Below, piece after piece: positions 1-10,697 of a stretch of 23,195 bases of DNA. This DNA is from Seison nebaliae (taxonomy: Eukaryota; Rotifera; Pararotatoria; Seisonacea; Seisonidae). The stretch covers positions 1 through 23,195 of the forward strand of contig JALJEE010001653.1 of the NCBI GenBank assembly GCA_023231475.1, written 5' to 3'. A model generated the notes under the pieces. That model did not search any database. It had not been told where the DNA came from and saw nothing but the letters and a program-made list of their open reading frames with translations. Position numbers and translations under genes: made by a program. Positions within the stretch are counted from its first letter, which is position 1. Each line of letters begins with the position of its first letter.

Positions 1-120
1 TCACAAGATAATTGTTTCTAATGAGTTGATTGAATTTAATCAATTAACATTCACAAGAGAATTGTTTCCAATGAGTTGATTGAATTTAATCAATTAACAT
101 TCATGAGAGAATTGTTTCTT
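1..120. repeat. 50-bp tandem repeat, two full copies and a partial third
   Basis: Positions 1-50 and 51-100 are nearly identical 50-bp units that differ at only two bases, and positions 101-120 begin a third, diverged unit. Each unit holds ATTGTTTC, then TGAGTTGATT, then the inverted pair TTGATTGAA / TTTAATCAA. The array starts at the window edge, so its full length is unknown. It looks like a minisatellite. Confidence 0.9.
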
Positions 121-928
121 AAATGATTATTTATTTAAAGAAAAGATAATATGATATGAAGATTAACTAGAGAAAATACTCGAAAAGATGCGCGACTTAT
201 ATAGCCGTCATCGGAGTTGAAAGGCTAATTACTGGAAAATGGCGCGAGTTTTAGAATTCGTCATCGCCAAAGGAAAACTTGATCAAGGGTCGAGGGAACA
301 AAGATCAAACGAACGATGAGGTAGACATTTCGGCGCGAGCGACTCTTTTAATTATTATTAATATTTTCTTTATTTCTTCATGACCTAACTGTCCTTTCGT
401 CTTGCCATTGTCTGGGTTATGTTTAGACCTCTTACATATATTTTTCACATTTTTTCACATCTTGTCGAAGACTGTTATAGACGAATTAAAATAATTGTGC
501 GGAAAGTAATAAAATTCCACCTAACAGTTAGTAATCTCCAGTTTCTGATATTTTTCTAAAAATAATTTTCAAAAATGATCTCTATGGTAAAGAAATTTAA
601 CTTTTGCATCTTGTTTAATTCTTCGCTTTCTCTGACTGTTTGAGTCATTGGCAGACAGGTTGTTTGGGGTAAGTACAGTATGAGGTAGTTACTGCCGTGA
701 AAATTGCAAATATACAAAAAATTGCATGATATATGACAGGATGACATTCTCGCTCAAAAATAATATTTGAGGGTCTAAAAATAAAGATATAGAATATAGT
801 TATACAACTTATGGCTTAAGCCATGGGCTTGCATCTAGTTATATAGATATAGTTATAATTATAACGATAACTCCAATATCAACTACAGGTTTCCATTCTC
901 CTAACGGAACCATTGTTTGTATAACCAG
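121..928. other. Non-coding stretch with a GC-richer block
   Basis: I see no convincing gene. Positions about 185-340 are clearly richer in GC than their surroundings and contain GCGCGA three times; the longest ATG-started frame inside (from 239) is only 26 codons. The remainder is AT-rich. A perfect 14-bp palindrome, ATGGCTTAAGCCAT, lies at 811-824. A donor-like GGGTAAGT occurs near 667 but has no open frame leading into it. Confidence 0.6.
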
Positions 929-1413
929 CATCAGATTTATGATACCAGAAGTTATGAAAAGACTAACAACAATTGATCGTTTAGAGCAGGGTTGGCCATA
1001 AGGGTTTTTCATTTGGATTTTTTATGTGTATAAGGGTTATATGTGTATAATTTTTTACCAGTCGGATTTGGCGTACGATGCATCGTAAGTGCATAATTTA
1101 ATTATACTTTTATAAGCCTAACGGATAATAGAACTGTTCAGTGGGTCAAGATAAACATTTTTGTTTTTTAAACTTTAAGCTTAATAAACATTATTTATTT
1201 CATACGTGTTTGGTGGGAGAATTAAAGAAGCGAAAAGATAGAACAATGCACCAGAATTTTGATGCGATTTACCCCAGAAGAACTGGAGAATGCATCCTTA
1301 ATAGCTGACATAGTTAGTTCTTTATTTTCTTTCATTATTTCATCAATTAATTCCAATTTCAGTTGATGAGTGAAGCAATACGAAAAGTTAGTAAATTGAA
1401 CGATTTTCTTTAG
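929..1413 (+). CDS. Possible 3'-terminal exons of an unidentified gene (weakly dynactin p50-like)
   Basis: Several exon-like pieces line up on the plus strand. Positions 929-990 follow a CCAG acceptor and read IRFMIPEVMKRLTTIDRLEQ. Positions to 1312 read through RILMRFTPEELENASLIADI. A canonical 50-nt intron (GTTAGT to TTTCAG, 1313-1362) then leads in phase to LMSEAIRKVSKLNDFL and a TAG stop at 1411-1413. The first piece resembles the segment PELVERLVTLKDLHEQ near the C-terminus of dynactin subunit 2 (dynamitin), and the last helix has a similar heptad pattern. The connection between 990 and about 1240 can be drawn in more than one way and I cannot settle it. No upstream exons are visible in 1-928, so this may be a decayed copy or the end of a gene with a long intron. 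The minus strand of 1200-1420 is also open for about 60 codons, which lowers confidence. Confidence 0.25.
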
Positions 1414-2001
1414 TTAATTTTCTTTAGTCTTCTTCACTCGCAACAACAACGACGACAAATTGTATGGATAAAACGACAAACTTATTGACGAATGGCACTA
1501 AACAACAACAACAAAATCCGATGCTTCAGATTTCAGAATAATTAAATATAATGAATATAATTTATATAAAAGTATACATAAATTAGGATAAATTGCATAA
1601 CTTTCTATTGCGCACAAAAAATTAAATTCTGCACGATAAGTTAAAATTGCTCATCTAATTTTTTGCATAGTGTCTTTACATTATTGTTCACATCCCTCTC
1701 AAGTTTCTCAACTAATTTGAGAGCTGGCAGGTCGGGTAGTTCCCTTGTTAGACGGATTTTCTATAAAGCAGTAATTTCATAGACAAAATTTCGTTTTTTA
1801 ACAATGTCGTTACGACATTGTTTCGTCCTAAATAAATTATGAATACATTATAAATTGAACTTCTTTAGAGTAGTTATGGCGTAATTTGATGGAGTTCTGT
1901 TCAAATTAATGAATCGTTGACTGATTTCGAAGTAAATAACTTGCCGGCGATAATTCTAATTCTTTTAGATCTAAAATTATCTCTCGAACCAGGTGAAGTA
2001 A
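1414..2001. other. Non-coding, with a perfect 23-nt palindrome
   Basis: No gene is visible. Positions 1800-1822 form an inverted repeat with 11-base arms (AACAATGTCGT and ACGACATTGTT) around a single T. From about 1870 the plus strand may hold further decayed LINE sequence running into the fragment at 2002, but the frame is interrupted repeatedly and I cannot define it. Confidence 0.5.
1800..1822. repeat. Perfect 11-bp inverted repeat with 1-nt spacer
   Basis: AACAATGTCGT, T, ACGACATTGTT. The arms are exact reverse complements. It could be a transposon terminus, a protein-binding palindrome or chance; no second copy was noticed in the window. Confidence 0.7.
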
Positions 2002-2403
2002 AACGATTCTTACACTTTCTCTTTATCTGTAGGTTCATCCTGGATCGATTATATCATCGCGTCCTCGTCCCTTCAATCATCCATTTTTAACTGTTCCTTC
2101 CTTCACAGTATACAACCGACGTTCCTGTCAGATCACGCTCCTTTGACATGCTCTCTTTCTCTCAGCATTCGTAAGCCAACAAGCTACCGCAATCCTTACC
2201 ATATTCCTTCTACGAGATTTGGTCGAAACTACTGTAAAACGAACGATATAATCCAAGAATCTCTGGCACATCGATTCAAATATTTTTTCCAACGTAACTC
2301 GATGGACTCGTCGCAAGTAATGTTACTCCTCACTCATTTCTCAGCCACTTCTCACACTGCACAGTTACATTTCTTTATGTCAACTATAATTGACAATTTA
2401 TAG
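2002..2403 (+). mobile_element. LINE fragment: C-terminal part of the AP-type endonuclease domain
   Basis: A frame opens after a TAA at 1999-2001 and runs to a TAG at 2401-2403. It contains GSSSWIDYII (about 2032-2058), matching the S-x-IDYI motif of non-LTR retrotransposon endonucleases, and about 24 residues later FLSDHAPLTCSL, with the SDHxPL motif (codons from 2128) that closes the catalytic domain. The spacing between the two motifs is right for the family. After that the frame continues as a non-conserved linker. No reverse transcriptase is seen downstream, so this is a truncated copy; the clade cannot be named from this much sequence. The conceptual minus-strand frame here is only a shadow. 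Confidence 0.7.
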
Positions 2404-3813
2404 AATCAAAAGGATATAATAAATTAGCAAATAGAATATATGAGAATTGATTATTTTATTTTGAAATGTTTATTAATCTTAAATGAAAATAGTCATGCAC
2501 GAACTATTTAGATTGTTTTCAATTAATAGTTAATATGATCTGTATTTATGGATATATTTTGAGAATATTAAAATTACCATGGATTCGAATCCTTTGTGGT
2601 TGTTTTACCACCCCAAGTATTAAATGTGGGTGTAATTATACGTTCAGTAGAAGAGAGCGTATTAGACCATCCAGACGACGACGACCTGCTCCTGCTTCCG
2701 CAGAAAACCATCGATACACTTAAGAAAGCAAGAATTAAAGAAAATTAATTTCATTTTTGATAAATTAGTTTGATATTACGATAGTTTTTATAATGAACGA
2801 ATTCTGAATTTTTATAGAGAAATTATCATGAATTATATTTGCTAATTGATGTGATTGATTATTCCATATCCTCCCCCATAAACATTCCTGTAAGAATACC
2901 GAGAATTTTAACATTTTTCTGATAGATATTATTGGGAAAACCTAATACCTAATAAAATATTCATATATTTCAGTTATTCTATTAATTGAATTCTCATTAT
3001 TCACTATGAATTTTATGACTGCAAATAGCTGAAAATTCAGATACAGCACAATTAAATGCTCTGTTTCATTTGTTGTTCATTTAACCGGAGATATTCAACT
3101 CAACAATTTTCTAACAATTGTAAGTTGAGTGATTAAGTCTGCTTTATTTAAATAAGATCTAAATTCTGTCTATTCCATAATAAAAAAACAATCCTAAAAA
3201 ATCTAAACCTAAACGAACAATTGATAGAGACCAGAAGGCCTATCGAGCTTGAGGATCGAGAAAGGAAGGCGAGAAGTTTGTTCTATTCTTTAATTAAAAT
3301 TTCTTTATATTATTCTTTAAAGGATCACTCGAGGTGATCAGTAAAAGAGTGAAGTAGGTCGTTTTACGTTGGTATAATTTACAATTTTAAAATATCATCA
3401 TTCTACAATCAGCCTTCTGATAACCGAAATTAATGAACGTTTGTAGAACAAAATTTATTAACTTTATTTTTAGACGGCCGTCGACGCTATCATATTATTT
3501 TTATCAGATTCAATTATATTCCGAAATGTGAACTGTTCCGAATTAATGAACAACCAACAAAATTATTCAATTTTTATAATATAATTAGATAAAAAGATTT
3601 AATTTCCTAACATTGTATATCTCCTATGAAATAAAATTCTATTAAAGGATAAGTAGTTACATCATAAATGTTACACATAAGATTTATGATATTTTCAACA
3701 GTCAACATGGGACGAATAATTTAACAATCAAATAATTTATGAAAACAACATTTAGAATTAGAATTTTTACCAAGAACTGTACAATATTAAGAATAATTTA
3801 GAACTGCAAAATT
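2404..3813. other. Mostly non-coding AT-rich stretch
   Basis: Apart from the short frame at 2572-2748 I see no gene. A 6-bp stem with a 5-nt loop (GATCAC-TCGAG-GTGATC) lies at 3323-3339. No tRNA, no long repeat and no clear transposon ends were found. Confidence 0.5.
2572..2748 (+). other. Short GC-richer open frame without a start codon
   Basis: Between a TAA at 2569-2571 and a TAA at 2746-2748 one frame is open for 58 codons. It reads FVVVLPPQVLNVGVIIRSVE, then a run of four Asp (GAC repeats), four Leu and an ending KKARIKEN. Its base composition (about 2640-2715) is richer in GC than the flanks and the residues look protein-like, but it has no ATG, no recognised domain and no clear splice acceptor. 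It could be an exon, a mobile-element remnant or chance. Confidence 0.2.
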
Positions 3814-4361
3814 TTATGTTTTTTTTTCATTCACTTCTTCATTTGCTATCGTATTTGTTTTCGTCTCCGTATCGATAATTTTCTAAAAATATTTTATTAT
3901 AGATTTAAAATGAAAATGAAAATTAATTCTAAATAGAGAACTTGATAATCTAAATTGTTTCCAACAATACCTGTAGGTCTTCTTGTTTCCCGAATACGAC
4001 GTTTGCCTCGAAAACCACGAACTTTAGAATGTCTTGTTGAATTTGTAGAAGTTGAATTACTTCGAACTGGAATATTCTCGTTCAACGCGTTCGATGTATT
4101 AATTTCATTATTTGGAATCTGTGGTAAAGTTGTCGTTGTTGTTGTTAATGGAATCTCAGAGTTCGAAGTTTGATTTGATTGGGAGACGTCAGTTAATAGA
4201 GTGGCGGATACCAGATTAATTTCTTGATGATCATTATTGATATTTATAGTTACATTTGCATCAATTAATTTATCCTTTATAACGTTGTCGGCAAGACTTT
4301 CAGTTGTCTTGTGGGTAAGTGAAGTATCTTGTATCGGTGCGATATTATCACTCGAACTCAT
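3814..4361 (-). CDS. Small hypothetical protein with a MYPT phosphosite-like basic motif
   Basis: Exon 1 runs 4361-3942 from an ATG and encodes about 140 residues; in the model preferred here a 59-nt intron (3941-3883) leads in phase to exon 2 (3882-3814), which ends in TAA, giving 162 residues. An alternative donor earlier in exon 1 would use the same acceptor in another frame and stop at 3839, so the C-terminus is uncertain. The protein has no signal peptide or membrane segment. Residues 1-110 are polar and disordered, rich in Asn, Ser and Thr with a run of six Thr at 73-78. Residues 115-131 form a basic patch, RGFRGKRRIRETRRPTG, similar to the sequence around the Rho-kinase sites of MYPT proteins (RPREKRRSTG in vertebrates, [11 protein letters not shown] in the neighbouring gene). 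It lies about 1.2 kb downstream of the MYPT stop on the same strand. A TATATAAA box is at 4392-4385. Function unknown. Confidence 0.55.
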
Positions 4362-4384
4362 ATCGATATATATTAAGTTAGTTA

Positions 4385-4392
4385 TTTATATA
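4385..4392 (-). promoter_or_regulatory. TATA-like box upstream of the 4361 gene
   Basis: TATATAAA on the minus strand, 24-31 nt upstream of the ATG at 4361. That is close for a TATA box acting on a start codon, so either the leader is extremely short or the match is coincidental in AT-rich DNA. Confidence 0.3.
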
Positions 4393-5532
4393 AGAGAAAT
4401 TCAACGAAATGTTTCATCGACGCAGCTTCCTTCACTTTCTTTCAATGATTCATTTATTGATGACGAAAATGTTCATTTTTCTCAATTCTTTTTTCTATTT
4501 ATTTTGACGTCAAATGTTTTAGAAAATGAACAATATATCGTCCGTCGTCAAATGAACAAGAAAAAGAAGAAGATACAATAATTATCCAAGGTCATCAATA
4601 TTTTTCTTTTTTCAATTTGCTTGGTTATTATAAGTTGATTATGCATAAAGAGTTGATGATATGAATGGTTTTAAAGAAAATAATGATGAATGACTAATGT
4701 ATCAAAAGATAGATAGAGTAACATAAAATATTATGATTTATTTCAAAAATATTTTTAATTAGAACACCCCATCAAACTACCACATTCGGCCATTCAACTG
4801 GAGAATGCATATCATTCCATCAATCTCCAAATCTGACGCTAATTATCATAAATCTGATCCTTGAAAACACCAATGAATGATGATAATCATCTTTGTCCGG
4901 TCTAACAACAGGACGTTAGGGCAAATACTCGACGATTCCAATTGAATAAATATTCTCAATTTGACACATGAAGGAGAAGTTTGTTGATAATCTTATAATT
5001 CACTCTTAATATGATAATAACAATAACAGCAATTTGTATAATCTATTTAAGTTCTCAGAAAGCAATTAAAAATATTTATCACAGAATCAGATTAGACATT
5101 TTTCTTCTGTGCACAAACGATGCACTTTTACTCTCAATCATCAGAAAAAACTTTGCATTGAGAAATAAAAAAACTATTTCTCAATCTCATAATTTGTTAT
5201 ACAAAAAATTCTCGTGATATTTATATAATATATCGATAGTAGGAGTAAAGTATACATAATTGATGGTAGAAAAGCCACGAGATTTCCGAAGTAAAATTAT
5301 CAGTGTAAAGAGGAAGAGAAGGATTATAGGAAGAATATTTTTATATAAATTTGGAAGAATGAAGTGAAATAGAATGAAATTTTCGATGTGTTTTTTGTTC
5401 GTTGAAAATAAAATATGCGAATAGTACCAAATCATCCATAGTAATATATCGATGAGAAGATTGTTAGATGTGGTGGTGGTGATGGTGGTGATGGTGGTGG
5501 GGGAGAAGTAATGAAAAATATAGAGTCCGTAC
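4393..5532. other. Non-coding stretch, includes 3' flank of the MYPT gene
   Basis: No gene supported. Short open frames at 5011-5217 (plus) and 5187-5558 (minus) are low-complexity, hydrophobic and AT-rich and look like chance. The MYPT 3' untranslated region must lie in the right part of this stretch. A GGT/GAT microsatellite is at about 5468-5503. Confidence 0.6.
5468..5503. repeat. Trinucleotide microsatellite (GGT/GAT)
   Basis: A run of GGT units interrupted by GAT, read on the plus strand, located just beyond the MYPT stop codon, so it is probably transcribed in the MYPT 3' untranslated region as ACC/ATC. Confidence 0.8.
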
Positions 5533-8500
5533 TTATCTCGACAACCTTGCACATACACGTGTGAGAGCTCGATTCTCGTCTTTGAGTCGATCGATCTCAG
5601 CTTTCAATTTCTCCTTTTCCTTCACCTCCTCCTCTAATTCGGCGATGCGTCTTTCTAATGCTCGTTTCTCTTTACGATCGGCAAATGATGATGTCTAAAA
5701 TTCGAATGATTCGAATGGAATGAAATTAATCGTCTTCTAACTTGAGTCGTAACCGGAGTATTCATCTTACTTAATTTCCTCTCAACCGATTGATAGTTTT
5801 TCTGCAGTTCATTATAATTAGTTGTGATCTTCTCATTTTCCGCCATCGCCCTCTCGTACAACTGGTAAATGGAAGAGAGCATATAATAGAAAATTAATAA
5901 TGAAATTTAAATGAGAACGGTCTTATAATCTTTCGTATCTTCAGTGGATCGAGGTGGATCGAATGCGTTTCTTGTATAACGACTAGCATAAGTACTTGTC
6001 ATGATTGGTGATTCAGTTGAACGGCCACTAGGTGTGGCAGTTAATGCTGATCTATTTGGTGACGAAGAAGAAATAGTTGTGTTCGGTAATGAAGACGATA
6101 AGGATAATGTTGTTGTTGGTGGTGGTGGTAGTGTTGTTGTTGCTGTTGTTGTTGTTGTTCGTATATTGGATGTTATCAAATTTTGATTGTTCTCATTTTT
6201 GTTTATCTTCAAAAAGAATAAGGAAAGTGAGTTCGACGCGTTTGATATGAGAGTGAATCAATTTAGCGAAATGAATTTCACAATATTCTGCATTCTCATC
6301 AGAAGAATGCTAATGAGATTAACGAATAAGTATTGGAGGTTAAATCCATCAAATTTATCGTCATCATCATTAGACGAACAGATATCAGACACATATTTAT
6401 CCATCTAAGTGAACATGATGATGAATCTCTAATGAACTTAACATCATATATATTCACTATCTCTTATCTACTATTCGATTAGTGGCGAATATTATCATAC
6501 ATGACGGAAAATTCAATTCATTTAATTCAACATTATTTTTTGTCGAACATAAAACTATAAAATAGAATTATTTCATACAAATCGAATGGAATTCATCTTC
6601 AACTTCTTTACTGGAGAACTCGAGATGAGAATGGCGTAGAAATCAAAAACAGAAATCATTAATTCATCCTTCACTCTCTCGACGAACGGAAATGTTCCAG
6701 AAAATGAAAAACTAAATTTGAGGAGTGAATGAGGAAAAAAGGGAGGAGAGATGAAAAAGAATTCATGATGATTGTCAATCATTCATCAGCTGCAATCAAA
6801 GCAGAAGTAACTAATTACAGGAGAACTAACATTATCAGTAACATCTCTCTTCTCCAATTCCAGAGTCTTCTCATTCCAAAATATCTGCCCTGTACTTCGT
6901 CGATGTTTACCTAAATATCGGTTGAATTAGATTGAGTAATGAGCATGATAATTAGAAAAGGAAAAATATGCCAATGAAATATTGAAATGAGGATATTGTG
7001 CAGCTTGTGCACAAACCAACACAACTCGCCCACCCAAAAAAATGAGTCATTCTTAACGAACTAATAAAGGGGGATTATCGTTAACCTTTCGCTGTTGTTG
7101 AATCGCCGTTGGGATTTGCACTTTCGATTAAACGAATCAATTTCTCCGTATCAACTTCGTCCTTGTTCACATCGTTTTCATTATCTTTCGTCTGTTGTTC
7201 TGATTGTTGATGTTGTTGTTTTATTCTAGCTTCGGCCTCTATAAAAATTATTGTTGTACATCAGATTATTATTAATATTCAAATTATTAATCATATATTA
7301 TTAATAATTAATTGTATTAATTCATATCAGTTATTATTCTAACCTTTTATCTGTTCCTGAGTAACACCTTGTGTGGAGCGTCGGGTTTCTCTGGCTCGTT
7401 TCGATCTGGCTTTTCTCTGAGATTCGGCAGATTCGTCTTGTCTAGAGACGGAATCTGTCCAACGATCCGCTCTCCGTGTATTATCTTATAGAAATGAATT
7501 TAAGTAAAAAGAAAGAATTGTACGAAACCGAAACTTCCAATATTTCGTGCTGATGGTGCGGTCGTTATTGCTGATGCACTCGTTGCCATTGGCGACGGAG
7601 AATGAGTAGTCGAGCAGCGCGACGTGAACGGTTTGTGTTCTAATGGATTATATTTGGATGAATAATTCCATCCGGGTAACGATGAAGAATCACCTTTTGA
7701 TTCATCACTATTTGGAGAAGAAATGAAGAGATAAATGAAGTGGAACTTAATAAACGAAAGAAAAAAAGAAGAACTTTAACAAATTTCCATCAACACCATG
7801 TGAACTCTACATGAAATTGGATTAATATAAATTAATGTATGAGAATTAGATAATTAGAATTAATATCTTCGAATGCGAAATCGAATTAATCATTAGAAAT
7901 TAGGAATTATTCGAATTAGAGAAAGAAGTAGATGTCAATCAAACAAATGAAATTAGTTTGGAAGAAATCGAGTTTTAGTGGAATGGAATTGGATTAGATA
8001 CAATTTAGATAAGAGGGCACTTACTCGTTCGTTCAATAGACTATTAGTAAAATTCGATGTTAATGACAAGATATCAGCATTTATCGTAGTTAATGTGGTT
8101 GTAATTGTCACATTATTCTGAGAATCGTTTATGATTCCTGCTACAATTGTCTTTGTCGCTTTAACATTTTCTCTCGTTGACGTTAAGGAAGAAGACGGTT
8201 TCGTCGTCAATGATGATGATATTGCAGTTCTTTCATTATCAGTTGGAATATTAAATAAACTATTACTGAATTTCACAGGGAAGTCACTTACAGATGATGT
8301 GATGGTGGAAATGGAAGAAGATGTTGATACAACTGAACTCAATGCAGCCAACGCAGTAGTTGAAGGAGTTGATGTGCGTAATGACGATAAAATATTCGCT
8401 GAGAATGAAGATGAACCATTAATATTCTTTTTAAGCTTATTATTATTGTTATTATTATTGTTAATGTTAGTATTGGCAACGTCTAAAGAGAATTTTATTC

Positions 8501-10533
8501 GTTTTTCAATCGAATCCATTTGTCTCTGGGCGGCTCTAGATGGGGTGGCGAAAATGGATTTATTCTCCCCATTTCCACTTCCCATCGTATTCAAAAGACG
8601 ATGTCGTCTCCATGATCGTAAGAGATTCATATCCTCTTCATCCTCTTCACCATTCTTCTCAAATAAACTTTTCTTATTATCTTTGTTGTTGTTGTTATCG
8701 TTTTGGCAATTTTTATTAAATTGATTTAATTGCTTATTTCTGATATCTTCTCCACTGGATGGTTGATCGATATCGTAAGATTTAAGACGTCTCTTCGTAT
8801 CAGAAATTGATTGGATAGTGGATGTTGTGGTGGAGGATGATGTGATATATTTTGAGAGTGCATCACAAGTTACGGAAGAGGTTAGACAACGAGATTCGAT
8901 TGTACCGATCGACTTAATTCGATTCTTTTCAACATGCAAATGACGAAGGATAAGAAGAATGGGAAAATTAAGACAAAAATGTTAAATGATCAACAAAGAA
9001 GAAAACCAGAGGGAGAGGAGAAGATATTCCTGGAAGCAAATCAATGAAAAAATTCTAACCGTTTTATTTCGATCAAGAAATGACGAAGTCATCGTAGTGG
9101 TAGTTGGTGCTAAAGTAGTCTTAAGTGAAGCTGATGAATGTGTTAATGATGTGGTTGTTGTCATGACGGGTGTTGAATTGACGACGGAAGACGAATCCGT
9201 CAAACGATTAGAAAACGATAATTTATTTTTGTTTTGCGACGACGAAGCATTATTTCCGTAGGACGAATGTGATGTAGTTATCGATGTTGTTGTCGGTGTA
9301 GCAGACGTAATTTTCAAAGAATAATTCGTTGTTCCTATTGTTGTTGTTGTCACCGGTTCGAATTTATTCTTTTCTGTCGATTTCAATCGATCGAATGATC
9401 CAGTCGATTCGCTGATTTGTGAGAAATGATTTTTCAAATTATTTCGTTTCATCTAAATAATTGAGTAAAATTAATTAAATTAATTTAAAAAGAAACATTG
9501 CCAATTGTTCCGTTTGATGATTGTCGTTGTTTCGCTTTCTGAAATTGAAGGAGAATATCTTCATCACAAACGTCTAACGGAGTTTGTCCCTAATTAACAA
9601 ATAAATATTGTCATAATCGAAAATATTTATGAGAAATAGAACCGCAATATTTTTTATATCGAAATTTGCACCTGAGTCTGCCAACAAATCGACCGCTTCT
9701 TTCACTCCCCAATGGGCAGCTGCGTGTAATCCTGTCCATCCATCCACATCTTTCGCATCGATATTCGCTCCACATTCAATCAACAATTTCATGGGAGTCA
9801 TATAACCTTTAGCGGCAGCGACATGTAAAGCTGTTGCCCCAGTAATCGGATGCATATGATCTCGTTCTTCTTCTAAATTATGATTTCCATAATTCAAATT
9901 ACCATAATGTTTCTTATTCAAATATTGTTTGATATGATCGATCATAAGAGTTTCTTCTGCATTTCTCGCATGATCTGCATTGATCTTTTGCTCATTCATT
10001 TTCCTTCGAATCAAATCAATAATATCATCCGATTCGGCGATATCTAATGGTAAATCACCGTCATTATTGCACAAAGATAAGGATGCATAATTATTTATCA
10101 ACAATTTCACTATCGTATAATGATCACAAGAAGCAGCTGCATGTAATGGTGTCCATCCTTCATAATCCTGCATATCGATATATGCACCATATTTCAAAAG
10201 AAACTTCACCATATCTTCGTCTCCATCGATGCAGACTTGATGCAGTGCAGTTAATCCATCAATATTCATCGTATCGATATCGACACCTTTCTCTAACAAC
10301 TTTACCACTTCATCCTTATCACCGGCTGAAGCGGCTGCGAGAAACATGCAACTCTTCTGAAATTTTATTCTCGATTTATCCATATCGATGGTTCGCGGAA
10401 CGGTACATGATCGATTCGTTTCACTCCCACTCCATTTCCTCAATTGTTCCACTCGTTTCGTACAAGCGTTTATTTGTCTATTCACATCGATCTCAATTCC
10501 ACCGGTTGAATTCGAACTACCGGTTCCCAACAT
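5533..10533 (-). CDS. mel-11: Myosin phosphatase targeting subunit (MYPT / PPP1R12, MEL-11 type)
   Basis: This is the regulatory subunit that brings PP1 catalytic subunit to myosin light chain; it acts on actomyosin and is switched off by Rho-kinase. Eleven exons join in phase: 10533-9643, 9589-9497, 9452-9060, 8924-8025, 7745-7529, 7484-7344, 7238-7086, 6910-6831, 6206-5919, 5861-5742, 5694-5533, giving about 1145 residues (human MYPT1 1030). Residues 27-34 match the N-terminal RNEQLKRW helix, and RIKF at 55-58 is the PP1-binding RVxF motif. Ankyrin repeats fill about 60-295 in two groups ([16 protein letters not shown], then [21 protein letters not shown]). Residues about 330-760 are Ser/Thr/Asn-rich and disordered. 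Two Rho-kinase sites are kept: [10 protein letters not shown] (Thr about 869) and [10 protein letters not shown] (Thr about 936). The end, [11 protein letters not shown] to [14 protein letters not shown], is the family coiled coil. The start of exon 5 is uncertain (7707 is another acceptor but out of phase), and exon 9 has a weak acceptor. Confidence 0.92.
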
Positions 10534-10544
10534 TTTTGAGCTTC

Positions 10545-10575
10545 ACACGTCACTCACAGTGAGAAAGAGACGTGT
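10545..10575. repeat. Inverted repeat just upstream of the MYPT start codon
   Basis: Outer arms ACACGTC (10545-10551) and GACGTGT (10569-10575) enclose a second, tight inverted repeat CTCAC-A-GTGAG (10553-10563). It begins 12 nt upstream of the ATG, so if transcribed it could form a hairpin in the MYPT leader. The minus-strand copy also contains GTGAGT, a possible splice donor, which is a competing reading. Confidence 0.5.
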
Positions 10576-10697
10576 CAATTATTATTGAGAAAACAATATA
10601 TGTGAATTTCGATTATTTTTTATTCTTCTTCCAATCCAATAATTCTATTTTCTTTTCCAAATCAATTCAAATTTTTCAATGAAAATTTTACTGATAT

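Noticed and set aside
681-688. TGAGGTAG, the let-7 seed (also at 317-324)
   Set aside because: The bases after the seed do not match let-7, and no complementary arm lies within 100 nt on either side.
2580-2592. GGATTCGAATCC, resembling a tRNA T-loop
   Set aside because: It is only a palindrome; no anticodon arm or acceptor stem can be folded on either strand.
4237-4581. Plus-strand 114-codon frame
   Set aside because: It overlaps the minus-strand 4361 gene antisense and otherwise is low-complexity, ending in a Lys run.
5011-5217. Plus-strand 68-codon frame starting with a hydrophobic stretch
   Set aside because: AT-rich Ile/Leu/Lys frame as expected by chance; no upstream or downstream support.
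8131-8724. Plus-strand 197-codon frame rich in Leu, Val and Asp
   Set aside because: It is the complement of the Thr/Ser/Asn-rich MYPT exon 4, whose repeats leave the opposite strand open.
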